This document shows positions 1-6,749 of a stretch of DNA of 7,835 bases, piece after piece. Position 1 is the first letter of the stretch; every line of letters starts with the position of its first letter. Made by a program: the position numbers and the translations under genes. The stretch comes from JAUVXJ01 sp964577995 (GTDB lineage: Bacteria > Chloroflexota > Anaerolineae > UBA7937 > B3-Chlor): contig CAZOBP010000136.1 in assembly GCA_964577995.1 (NCBI GenBank), forward strand, positions 1 through 7,835. The letters run 5' to 3'. A model generated the notes under the pieces. It did no database searches. It saw only the letters and a program-made list of their open reading frames with translations, and was not told the origin of the DNA.

Positions 1-5
1 GGTCA

Positions 6-34
6 TTGTTTTGGCAGAATGGGAGTGGTATAAT
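6..34 (+). promoter_or_regulatory. Sigma-70-type promoter with extended -10
   Basis: A perfect -10 box TATAAT lies at 29-34. It is preceded by TG at 26-27, giving the extended -10 form TGnTATAAT. A weak -35 (TTGTTT, 6-11) sits 17 bases upstream. Transcription would start near 41-42, leaving a leader of about 45 bases before the ATG at 87. An extended -10 commonly compensates for a poor -35. The position also argues against translation starting at the upstream TTG at 6, which lies inside the promoter. Confidence 0.7.
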
Positions 35-86
35 CCTCGCACGAAGTGGCCCGAGTGAAACATATCTTGATGGATCACGAGGAGAT

Positions 87-1454
87 ATGAAGAGAGTTTT
101 GATTTGTCTATGCGCCGTCGTGGTGGTCAGCAGCTTGCTGGCGGCGTGCGGCGGAGGCTCTCAGCCGGTGAATTCGCCTACGGATACGCCAGCGCCAGCG
201 ACGACAACCGCAGCGACGCTGGAGTTGGCCGGAACATCGATACCCTCATCGTCGACGCCGTCCCCTTCTCCCACTGCGACGCCTACTGTCACACCCAGCC
301 CGACGCCGGTGCCCACGCCTTTGCCGGTTCCCGAGGGGGTGATCAGCATCATGCTACTGGGCGGCGACAGATTGCCGGGCCAGGTGGACTGGCGCACCGA
401 TACCATGATCTATCTGCGCATAGACCCGGCGAGCAAGACCGTGGGCATGTTGTCCATACCCCGGGACCTGTGGGTCTACATAACGGGTCATGGCTACAAC
501 CGCCTCAATACCGCGGACTATCTCGGAGAGAGCGAGGGCTACCCTGGCGGCGGGCCGGCACTGCTCAACGAGACATTGCTCCACAACCTGGGCATAAGCT
601 TCGACCACTACGTCAGGGTCAGCTTCGACGGCTTCAAGCGCATCATAGATATCCTCGGGGGAATCGACGTCGATGTGGAATGCGCGGTGGAACTGTGGGG
701 TGCGGACCCCGACAGGCCTGGCGAGTGGAAACAGATAGGCTACGTTCCGGCGGGCATACAGCACATGGACGGGCTGACGGCGCTGCGCTACGCCCAGTGT
801 CGCTACAACACCCCTCCGTTTGATCGCGATCTCCGCCAGCAGAGGGTGCTGTTCGCCGTCCGTAACAGGGTGATGGAACTGGGCATCGCCGGGCTTGTTC
901 CTCGCGCGCTGGAACTGCTGGTTACCATGCGCGACATGGTTCAGACTGATCTGGGTCCTACGGGGATTACGAGCCTGGCACAACTGGTGCCGGAGATCCC
1001 GCTCTCCAACGTGAACAGGGCCAACATAGACCTCAGCATGGCCCCGCAGTGGACGACTCCCGAGGGTGCCTGGGTGATGATCCCTGATCGCGAGAAGATC
1101 GCGCCCGTGATCATGGGCATGCTGGATCCTCCGCCGGAGAAGGTGAACCTGCTCAGGGAAGAGGCTGCCAGGATTGCAGTGCGGAATGGCACTCGAGCGT
1201 CGGGCTGGGGAAGACAGATAGCGGAGCGTCTTCAACAGCGGGGCTTCGATATCATCGAGTTCGGCCTTGCCGATAGAACCGACTACGCGGAGACGCTGAT
1301 CTTCAGCTACGCCGACAAGCCCTACACCGTGCAGAACCTACAAACCTATCTGGACGTCAAGGATGAGAATGTGCGACACGAACCCGACGGATCGAGCGAG
1401 GTGGACGTCCTGGTCATCCTGGGCGATGACTTCCACAGCGCCTGTCCTGGATAG
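87..1454 (+). CDS. LytR-CpsA-Psr (LCP) family lipoprotein with LytR_C domain
   Basis: LCP enzymes transfer lipid-linked glycopolymers onto cell-wall or other surface acceptors outside the membrane. The product is 455 residues from the ATG at 87, chosen because a GAGGAG motif (79-84) precedes it and residues 1-21 form a lipoprotein signal: MKR, a hydrophobic core, then lipobox LAAC with Cys21. A Pro/Ser/Thr-rich linker (about 22-82) follows. The LCP domain (about 84-263) carries the family motifs RTDTM (103-107), SIPRDL (123-128), FDHY (172-175), GGIDVDV (191-197), MDG-TALRY (227-235) and FDRDLRQQR (245-253). A LytR_C-type domain occupies about 361-449. Cys198, Cys238 and a Cys three residues from the end have counterparts in the next gene. 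The frame is open back to a TTG at 6, but that start would lie in the promoter and bury the signal peptide. The family call is secure; the polymer and acceptor are unknown. Confidence 0.93.
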   Translation: MKRVLICLCAVVVVSSLLAACGGGSQPVNSPTDTPAPATTTAATLELAGTSIPSSSTPSPSPTATPTVTPSPTPVPTPLPVPEGVISIMLLGGDRLPGQVDWRTDTMIYLRIDPASKTVGMLSIPRDLWVYITGHGYNRLNTADYLGESEGYPGGGPALLNETLLHNLGISFDHYVRVSFDGFKRIIDILGGIDVDVECAVELWGADPDRPGEWKQIGYVPAGIQHMDGLTALRYAQCRYNTPPFDRDLRQQRVLFAVRNRVMELGIAGLVPRALELLVTMRDMVQTDLGPTGITSLAQLVPEIPLSNVNRANIDLSMAPQWTTPEGAWVMIPDREKIAPVIMGMLDPPPEKVNLLREEAARIAVRNGTRASGWGRQIAERLQQRGFDIIEFGLADRTDYAETLIFSYADKPYTVQNLQTYLDVKDENVRHEPDGSSEVDVLVILGDDFHSACPG

Positions 1455-1534
1455 GAGGATGTGCATGTCGTGGGCGTGCAGCGACATGCCACGTCACCAC
1501 GACTACGGAGCCGGCAGGGGATGAACATAGGAGG
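1453..1534 (+). promoter_or_regulatory. Two consensus Shine-Dalgarno sites before the second LCP gene
   Basis: AGGAGG occurs at 1453-1458, overlapping the stop of the first LCP gene, with an ATG six bases further on at 1465. A second AGGAGG lies at 1529-1534, nine bases before a CTG at 1544 that is in frame with the second LCP protein. Both are full consensus ribosome-binding sites. This suggests translation of the second LCP gene begins here rather than at the GTG at 1691. The ATG at 1465 reads only 19 codons to a TGA (1522-1524), and that TGA overlaps an ATG (1521) that reads only 15 codons. Confidence 0.55.
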
Positions 1535-1690
1535 CTTGAGACCCTGTTTGCGCCATGCCGCCCCCTGAAAGCGGTCGAGCCAGTTGCCAGAAAGATATGG
1601 AGGGCGCTTCTGCTCGTTGGCTCTCTGTCCCTGGTCGCCCACGCTGCGCTCGCATCCGTCACGGCCAGCCTCGCCTCCGGACCGGGTTCG
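1465..1690 (+). other. Probable N-terminal membrane anchor of the second LCP protein, 5' end out of frame or with unusual start
   Basis: The frame of the LCP domain stays open upstream of the GTG at 1691. It encodes a classic anchor: basic ARKIWR (1586-1603), then a hydrophobic run ALLLVGSLSLVAHAALASV (1604-1660) and a Ser/Gly linker. LCP proteins need such an export segment, and a GTG 1691 start would lack it. No ATG, GTG or TTG exists in this frame between the end of the previous gene and 1691. One fewer G in the GGGG run (1517-1520) would join the well-placed ATG at 1465 to this frame and give a protein of about 464 residues, close to the 455 of its paralogue. One more C in the CCCCC run (1561-1565) would instead join the ATG at 1521. 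A CTG start at 1544 needs no change and would give 438 residues. Confidence 0.6.
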
Positions 1691-2860
1691 GTGTCGCGCC
1701 CTCAGGTCGGGAGCACGATGCCGATGCCCGTCTCTCTGCTAGATGGGGTCACACACATCATTCTGTTGGGGACAGATCATCGTCCGCCAGAGGAGGGTTG
1801 GCGGACGGACACGATGATCCTCGTCTCCATAGACCCGGATGAGAAGCTGGTAAGCATGGTCTCCATACCCCGAGACCTTTACGTGGCCATCCCGGGGTTC
1901 GGCAAGACGCGCCTCAATATGGCCGACAATATAGGGGAAGCCGAGCACTACCCAGGGGGCGGGCCCGGCCTGTTGAAGGCCACGCTCGAAAGGAACCTCG
2001 GCCTGACCTTTGATCGGTACGTGCGCATCGATTTCCAGGGATTCGCTGACGTCGTGGACATTCTGGGCGGCATTGACGTTGACGTGCGTTGCCCCACCGA
2101 GCTGTGGGTCCCCAACATGAAGCTCTCAGGCGAGTATCTGCTGTATCGCACGATACCTGCTGGAATGCAGCACATGGATGGCGATCTGGCCCTCACCTAC
2201 TGCCGTTGCCGCGCACATACACCGGTGTTCGACCGCGACCGCAGGCAGAGGGAGGTGCTCCTTGGCATCCGCAACCGGGTGCTGGAACTGGGCGTTCCGG
2301 GGCTACTGCCCAGGCTTTTCGAGTTGCTGGAGAGTATGGAGTTCCACGTGCAGACGGACCTAGAGGCCAGCGAAATGGTTGCCCTCGCACAGCTCCTGAC
2401 CCAGATTCCCCTAGACAACGTCAGCCAGAGCATGATAGACCTGTCCCTGGCGCCAGAGTGGAGTACGTCGGAAGGGGCCTGGGTGATGCTCCCCGATAGG
2501 CAACTTATCAAGCAATCGATGGCGGGACGCATGGTGCCTTCTACCTGGGAGGAGAAGGCTCTGGCGGCCGAAGGGATGAGGATTGCCGTCGATAATGGGA
2601 CCGCGATAGAGGGCTTCGCCTCTCAGATTGCCGATAGGCTTACCGCCAGCGGTTACCGCGTGGTGGAAGTGGGGAAGAACGACAGATTGGATCGCGTGGA
2701 GACCAGCATGATCAGCTATGTGGGCGCTAGCTCGACTCTCGAACGCCTACAGGAGTACCTTGGCGTTAGCGCACACAACGTGCGATACGAGCCAGACTGG
2801 TTGAGTGGAGTGTCCATCAGAGTCATTCTGGGCACTGACGCGCAACCGTTGTGTCCTTGA
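1691..2860 (+). CDS. LytR-CpsA-Psr (LCP) family protein with LytR_C domain (5' end uncertain)
   Basis: This is a tandem paralogue of the preceding LCP gene, similar along the whole domain, and should likewise transfer glycopolymers outside the membrane. Coordinates are from the first conventional start (GTG 1691, 389 residues); the true start is probably upstream, where a membrane anchor is in frame. Numbered from the GTG, the LCP domain spans about 19-200, with RTDTM (38-42), SIPRDL (58-63), FDRYVRIDF (107-115), GGIDVDV (126-132), MDG-LALTY (162-170) and FDRDRRQRE (180-188). A LytR_C-type domain covers about 297-386. Cys134, Cys171/173 and the Cys next to the last residue match cysteines in the paralogue. 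Its anchor appears to be a transmembrane or signal segment, whereas the first copy is a lipoprotein, so the two may be held at the membrane differently. Only 18 bases separate its stop from the next start, consistent with one operon. Confidence 0.9.
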   Translation: MSRPQVGSTMPMPVSLLDGVTHIILLGTDHRPPEEGWRTDTMILVSIDPDEKLVSMVSIPRDLYVAIPGFGKTRLNMADNIGEAEHYPGGGPGLLKATLERNLGLTFDRYVRIDFQGFADVVDILGGIDVDVRCPTELWVPNMKLSGEYLLYRTIPAGMQHMDGDLALTYCRCRAHTPVFDRDRRQREVLLGIRNRVLELGVPGLLPRLFELLESMEFHVQTDLEASEMVALAQLLTQIPLDNVSQSMIDLSLAPEWSTSEGAWVMLPDRQLIKQSMAGRMVPSTWEEKALAAEGMRIAVDNGTAIEGFASQIADRLTASGYRVVEVGKNDRLDRVETSMISYVGASSTLERLQEYLGVSAHNVRYEPDWLSGVSIRVILGTDAQPLCP

Positions 2861-2865
2861 GGGGG

Positions 2866-2881
2866 AGGAGGGTGCTTGATG
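2866..2881 (+). promoter_or_regulatory. Shine-Dalgarno site fixing the start of the CoA-transferase/GNAT gene
   Basis: AGGAGG at 2866-2871 lies seven bases before the ATG at 2879. A TTG directly before that ATG (2876) is in the same frame but sits closer to the site and is the weaker codon, so the ATG is preferred. Confidence 0.7.
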
Positions 2882-4738
2882 GGATCGCGCGGCTGGCGGG
2901 ACCGGTACAAGCAGAAGCTTACCACGCCGCAGGATGCTCTGAGGCTGGTCAGGAGAGGCTGCACAGTTTTCATCGGTTCCGGCGCGGCGGTTCCACAGCG
3001 TCTGGTTAGCGAACTCTCCAGGATGTCGGCGGAACTGGCCAATGTCAGGCTGATCCACGGCCTGACCCTGGCGCTGATCCCGTATACGGAGTCCGACTAC
3101 GGAGAGCTATTCCGCCATGACACGCTCTTCATCGGAGCCGACATGAGAGACGCCGTCTGCCAGGGGCGAGCCGACTACACCCCAGTGTTCCTGTCCGAGG
3201 TGCCCCGCCTCTTCGCATCCGGGAGCATGTACCTGGACGTGGCCCTGATCCAGGTCACGCCCCCAGACAAGGATGGCCTCTGTAGCTATGGTGTCTCCGT
3301 GGACGTGGTCAAGGCCGCTGCGGAGAACGCGCGCCACGTCGTTGCCGAGGTGAACCCACGGATGCCTAGGACTCTCGGCGATAGCTTCATTCACGTTGAT
3401 GACATCGCCGCCATGGTGGAGAACGACGCGCCGCTCCCGGAACTGCATTTCCCGCCGCCGGACGAAGCCTCTCTCAAGATCGGCCGCAACGTGGCTAGCC
3501 TGGTGGAGGATGGAGCCACCATCCAGATGGGGATAAGTAAGATAGCGCGGTCCATCGCGCCGTTCCTGGAGGGCAAGAAGGACCTGGGGGTGCACACCGA
3601 GCTGGTATCGGATTGGGTCGTGGATCTCATGCAAGAGGGAGTGGTAACCAACTCGCGCAAGACGATGGACCGAGGCAAGGTCGTGACCAGCTTCTGCCTG
3701 GGCACCAAGCGGCTCTACGACTTCGTCCACGAGAACCAGGCTTTCGCGTTCCGGCCATGCGAGTACACCAACGATCCGTCCGTGATCAGCCAACAGGAGA
3801 ACATGGTAGCCATCAACTCCGCGCTGGAGATAGACCTGACCGGCCAGGTCTGTTCCGACTCCCTGGGACAGGTCTTCTATAGCGGATTGGGTGGGCAGGT
3901 GGACTTCATCAGGGGGGCGGCCCGCTCCAAGGGCGGCAAGCCGATCATCGCTCTGCCGTCGACTGCTGCGGGGGGAGTGATATCGCGCATCGTGCCCGCC
4001 CTGTCCAGGGGCGCGGGGGTAATGGTCACCAGGGGTGACGTCTACTACGTGGTGACGGAGTACGGCATAGCATACCTGCACGGCAAGAACGTCCGCGAAC
4101 GCGTCCTGGCCCTCATCAGCATAGCCCATCCCAAGTTCCGGGCCCAGTTGCTGGAAGACGCCAAGGACAATCTGTACATCTACGGCGACCAGTTGATACC
4201 TGTGGGCATCTATCCCTCCGAATTGGAGACCACAACAACGTTTCGGAAGGAGAAGGTCTTCTTTCGACCCGTCAAAGCTACCGACGAATCGATGATGCAG
4301 GATTTCTTCTACAGCCTCTCGGACCGCACCGTCTACCAGAGGTACTTCTCCCCTCTGCGGGCCATGCCCCATCAGACCGCGCAGGCCGTGGCCACCATAG
4401 ACTACGAACGGGACATGGGCATAGTGGGTCTGGTGCGTAGAGAGGGTCGGGAACGGATTATCGCAGTAGGCAGGTATGGGTTGCTGGGGGGTTGTTCTGA
4501 CGTGGCCGAGATGGCCTTCACCGTTCGAGACGATTGGCAGAACATCGGCATTGGCACCTACCTGCTCCACTATCTCGCGAAAGTCGCGAAAAAGAGGGGA
4601 GTGAAGTTATTCACCGCAGAGATTCTGGAGAACAACGGCCCTATGCTTACGATTCTGAACAAGGCGAGAAGGCCCGTCGAATGTGTGTACGACGATGGGG
4701 TCTACATCGCTACCATGAGGCTCGAGCAGGATGGCTAG
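2879..4738 (+). CDS. Bifunctional acetyl-CoA hydrolase/CoA-transferase - GNAT acetyltransferase fusion
   Basis: The product has 619 residues. About 1-430 form a family I CoA-transferase/acetyl-CoA hydrolase of the 4-hydroxybutyrate CoA-transferase type, which moves CoA between acyl groups or hydrolyses acyl-CoA. The N-terminal half contains a Gly-rich segment FIGSGAAVPQ (31-40). The likely catalytic Glu is Glu241 in LGVHTEL-SD, matching the family glutamate that forms the CoA thioester intermediate. The C-terminal half has the conserved GLGGQVDFIRGAA (336-348). After a short linker, about 460-615 form a GNAT domain with acetyl-CoA-binding signature QNIGIG (553-558) in a VRDDW context like that of bacterial protein acetyltransferases of the Pat type. 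Such fusions are known and often annotated as bifunctional. Trp246 stands where I recall Gly after the Ser-Asp in relatives. The stop overlaps the next gene by 8 bases, so translation is probably coupled. The acyl substrate and the acetylated target cannot be read from sequence. Confidence 0.9.
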   Translation: MGSRGWRDRYKQKLTTPQDALRLVRRGCTVFIGSGAAVPQRLVSELSRMSAELANVRLIHGLTLALIPYTESDYGELFRHDTLFIGADMRDAVCQGRADYTPVFLSEVPRLFASGSMYLDVALIQVTPPDKDGLCSYGVSVDVVKAAAENARHVVAEVNPRMPRTLGDSFIHVDDIAAMVENDAPLPELHFPPPDEASLKIGRNVASLVEDGATIQMGISKIARSIAPFLEGKKDLGVHTELVSDWVVDLMQEGVVTNSRKTMDRGKVVTSFCLGTKRLYDFVHENQAFAFRPCEYTNDPSVISQQENMVAINSALEIDLTGQVCSDSLGQVFYSGLGGQVDFIRGAARSKGGKPIIALPSTAAGGVISRIVPALSRGAGVMVTRGDVYYVVTEYGIAYLHGKNVRERVLALISIAHPKFRAQLLEDAKDNLYIYGDQLIPVGIYPSELETTTTFRKEKVFFRPVKATDESMMQDFFYSLSDRTVYQRYFSPLRAMPHQTAQAVATIDYERDMGIVGLVRREGRERIIAVGRYGLLGGCSDVAEMAFTVRDDWQNIGIGTYLLHYLAKVAKKRGVKLFTAEILENNGPMLTILNKARRPVECVYDDGVYIATMRLEQDG

Positions 4739-6215
4739 GGTCCTGATCGTCGATGGCGATTCTGGGTTCGTGGGCATGGCCAAGCGTATCCTGCGGAACC
4801 AGGGGTATCAAGTCCTCTCGGCGTCGGAAAGGGGCGACGTGCAGCGACTCATGCATACGGCGAGACCGGACTTGGTGCTGTTGGACCGTGTGCTCTCCAG
4901 GGACGAAGGGCCCGATTTGTGGGATTGGGTGGCCCGGACGAGCTCGGAGTCGGGCATCCCGGTGGTCATGGTGGAGGCGGGTACCGAGCAACGGGGTGAA
5001 GAGGTGGGCGCGGAAATGACACCGTGGGTGTCCACCTCTGCGGAGCCCGCTGTGCTGCTGGAGATCGTGGCCAGGCACGTGACGAAGACCGCCTTTGTGC
5101 ACTCGCCTCGGTTCGCGGAGTATGACTATGGCCAAGATCATCCCATGGAGCCTGGCAGACCCCAGCTAGCCGTTGAACTTTGTCACAAGTATGGCCTCCT
5201 GGAGAAGCCCTGGATGACTATGCTGGAGCCTCAACCAGCGAGCCGGGACAAGCTGACCTTGTTCCACGATCGGGACTATTTGGCAGCCCTGGAAGAGGCG
5301 AATCACGGTTCCTTCGAGGACAGGATGATCGAGTTCGGTCTCGGAACCGCCGACTGTCCCGTCTTTCCCGGCGTATATGACTACTCCGCGCTGGTCGCCG
5401 GTGGCACTCTGCTGGCGGCAAAACTGGTGGACAAGGGTGGGTATGACCTGGCCTTCAATCTGGCGGGGGGCTTCCACCACGCGCAGGGGCGGAATGCGGA
5501 GGGGTTCTGCTACCTCAACGACATAGCCATCGCCATCAAGTGGCTCGTGCAGAAGGGGTATCGGATAGCCTATGTGGACTTGGATGCGCACCACGGCGAC
5601 GGCGTGCAAGCCGCCTTCTACGAAGACCGTCGTGTCCTCACCGTCTCGCTGCACGAGAGCGGAAAGACACTCTTTCCATGGTCGGGTTTCGAGACCGAGA
5701 TCGGCCTCGGAGAGGGAAGAGGCTACAACATCAACGTGCCGCTGCCCCCGCAGACGGACGACGAGATTTTCCTACTGGCCTTCAACGGGGTCGTGCCACC
5801 ATCTCTCGCTGCTTTCGAGCCCGACATTGTGTTCGCACTGATCGGAGCCGATGGGCTTCTGGTCGATCGCTTGTCTCATCTGAGCCTCACCAACAACTCC
5901 TACGCTGAGGCGGCCAAGATCATTGAAGCAATCTCGCCGAGGTGTGTTGTCCTGGGCGGTGGTGGGTATCACCTGAACAGCGTCGCCAGGGCCTGGTGCC
6001 TGGCCTGGGCGGTGATGAACGGCGTCGAGCCGCCAGACGAGTATGCAGGTACCATTGGGGGTATGATGGTGGGCACCGAGTATGTGGAGGGCGGAGGTCT
6101 CCGCGACCGTCATGCCTATACCACAGGGCCGCTGAAGGTTGAGCTCCGCAAGGAGGTGGAGAGGGTCACGGAGTACATCACGGAGACGGTGTTTCCGCTG
6201 ATCAGAGGAACTTGA
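4731..6215 (+). CDS. Receiver-like domain fused to AcuC/class I HDAC-type deacetylase
   Basis: The product has 494 residues from an ATG inside the end of the upstream gene. Residues 1-117 fold-match a response-regulator receiver: VLIVDGD (4-10), candidate phospho-acceptor Asp52 in DLVLLD, and GIPVVM (75-80). The switch Thr/Ser is Glu82, the conserved Lys aligns with Thr102, and the second acidic-pocket residue is Gly9, so it may not be phosphorylated normally. Residues about 121-490 are a zinc-dependent deacetylase of the AcuC/HDAC superfamily, with HHAQ (His249, His250), DLDAHHGDG (Asp283, zinc ligands Asp285 and His287), GAD (zinc ligand Asp374) and GGGGY (catalytic Tyr413). The catalytic set looks complete. 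In Bacillus, AcuC removes acetyl groups from acetyl-CoA synthetase; polyamine or small-molecule deacetylation by a relative is also possible. The overlap with the GNAT fusion and the nearby acs gene favour a protein-deacetylation role, by inference. A receiver joined to a deacetylase is uncommon to my knowledge. Confidence 0.9.
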   Translation: MARVLIVDGDSGFVGMAKRILRNQGYQVLSASERGDVQRLMHTARPDLVLLDRVLSRDEGPDLWDWVARTSSESGIPVVMVEAGTEQRGEEVGAEMTPWVSTSAEPAVLLEIVARHVTKTAFVHSPRFAEYDYGQDHPMEPGRPQLAVELCHKYGLLEKPWMTMLEPQPASRDKLTLFHDRDYLAALEEANHGSFEDRMIEFGLGTADCPVFPGVYDYSALVAGGTLLAAKLVDKGGYDLAFNLAGGFHHAQGRNAEGFCYLNDIAIAIKWLVQKGYRIAYVDLDAHHGDGVQAAFYEDRRVLTVSLHESGKTLFPWSGFETEIGLGEGRGYNINVPLPPQTDDEIFLLAFNGVVPPSLAAFEPDIVFALIGADGLLVDRLSHLSLTNNSYAEAAKIIEAISPRCVVLGGGGYHLNSVARAWCLAWAVMNGVEPPDEYAGTIGGMMVGTEYVEGGGLRDRHAYTTGPLKVELRKEVERVTEYITETVFPLIRGT

Positions 6216-6294
6216 TAGCCATAGGATGACTGGGCGTGACACCAAGTCTGCTCCGTGCCGCAGGACAGGATGGGTCGTCGAGTGGAGACAATGT

Positions 6295-6326
6295 AGGGCT
6301 GCCGCCGCAGACAGGGCAGCCCTTTT
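6295..6326 (+). terminator. Rho-independent terminator closing the plus-strand cluster
   Basis: AGGGCTGCC (6295-6303) pairs perfectly with GGCAGCCCT (6315-6323) around an 11-base loop. The stem runs directly into TTTT (6323-6326). It lies about 80 bases after the deacetylase stop. It is the only intrinsic terminator I find downstream of the promoter at 6-34, which supports one transcript covering all four genes. Confidence 0.75.
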
Positions 6327-6339
6327 CGTTCTGCGCGGT

Positions 6340-6636
6340 TCAGCGCATTCCAAGTGGACTGAAGACGGTGGCGCGGATGTCATTGGTGCTGCTGAGAATG
6401 ATGACGACGTAACCTGGTGGGAGAATGACGGTGGCGTCCCGCCGGCTTGGACCGAGCAGGCCGTAGCAGACGGCCCCTTCGACGGGGCCAGGTCTGTCTA
6501 TGCCGCCGATGTGGACAGCGACGGCGATCTGGATGTCCTGGGCGCTGCGCTCTACGACAATGGGGTGGACTTCGCTTGGTGGGAGAACGGTCCGTGCGAG
6601 AGCTACATGCCCCTGGCGCTGAAGAAATACCGATGA
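6340..6636 (+). pseudogene. Remnant of an FG-GAP/VCBS-repeat secreted protein
   Basis: The frame encodes two repeat units of the FG-GAP/VCBS kind: ADVIGAAEN-VTWWENDGG (about 6373-6435), then FDGARSVYAADVDSDGDLDVLGAA with FAWWENG (about 6481-6591). The second holds a calcium-loop-like DxDxDGDLD run. Full proteins of this type carry many repeats behind a signal peptide and form beta-propellers outside the cell. Here only the last two units and the C-terminus survive. No start codon follows the terminator in this frame. The open frame reaches back to an ATG at 6226, but that part looks non-coding and crosses the terminator hairpin. The protein ends in SYMPLALKKYR, resembling the hydrophobic-basic tail of many Chloroflexota exported proteins. 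It is most simply a truncated gene end; a short expressed protein from 6226 is the less likely alternative. Confidence 0.6.
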
Positions 6637-6749
6637 CAGAGTGGGGCTGGCGAGCGACGCCGGAGGGATCCTGACTTGGGGCCGCCGCACAGCAGTAGCA
6701 GCACAGGCTGCCTTGCACGAGCGCAGCAGGTGAGGTGGTCATAACAGGG
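6637..6749. other. Non-coding stretch without recognisable features
   Basis: Between the FG-GAP remnant and the next hairpin I see no supported reading frame, RNA gene, promoter or repeat. It is GC-rich, with scattered CAG/GCAG motifs that form no clear structure. Confidence 0.5.

Noticed and set aside
6..86. Upstream TTG start extending the first LCP protein by 27 residues.
   Set aside because: It lies inside the promoter region, would be upstream of the transcription start, and would bury a clear lipoprotein signal peptide that begins at the ATG at 87.
240..330. Repetitive C-rich stretch that might be a tandem DNA repeat.
   Set aside because: It codes for the Pro/Ser/Thr linker of the LCP lipoprotein; the units are irregular at DNA level.
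104..823. 239-codon plus-strand frame inside the first LCP gene.
   Set aside because: Arg/His/Gly-rich translation typical of an out-of-frame shadow, with no domain.
1465..1524. A 19-codon reading frame with an excellent ribosome-binding site, possibly a leader peptide.
   Set aside because: No regulatory structure follows it, and it fits better as the displaced true start of the second LCP gene; kept only as part of that argument.
1555..1842. 95-codon plus-strand frame overlapping the start of the second LCP gene.
   Set aside because: Its translation is low-complexity and overlaps the frame with the clear anchor and LCP domain.
3107..4570. Long open frame of 487 codons on the minus strand.
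   Set aside because: It is fully antisense to the well-supported CoA-transferase/GNAT gene and shows no recognisable domain; long antisense frames are expected in GC-rich coding DNA.
4575..4592. Direct repeat of TCGCGAAA.
   Set aside because: It encodes the Ala-Lys-Val-Ala-Lys-Lys part of the GNAT helix; two short units within coding sequence need no further explanation.
6226..6339. N-terminal part of the open frame leading into the FG-GAP remnant, starting at ATG 6226.
   Set aside because: It has no signal peptide, no convincing ribosome-binding site, and contains the terminator hairpin at 6295-6326.
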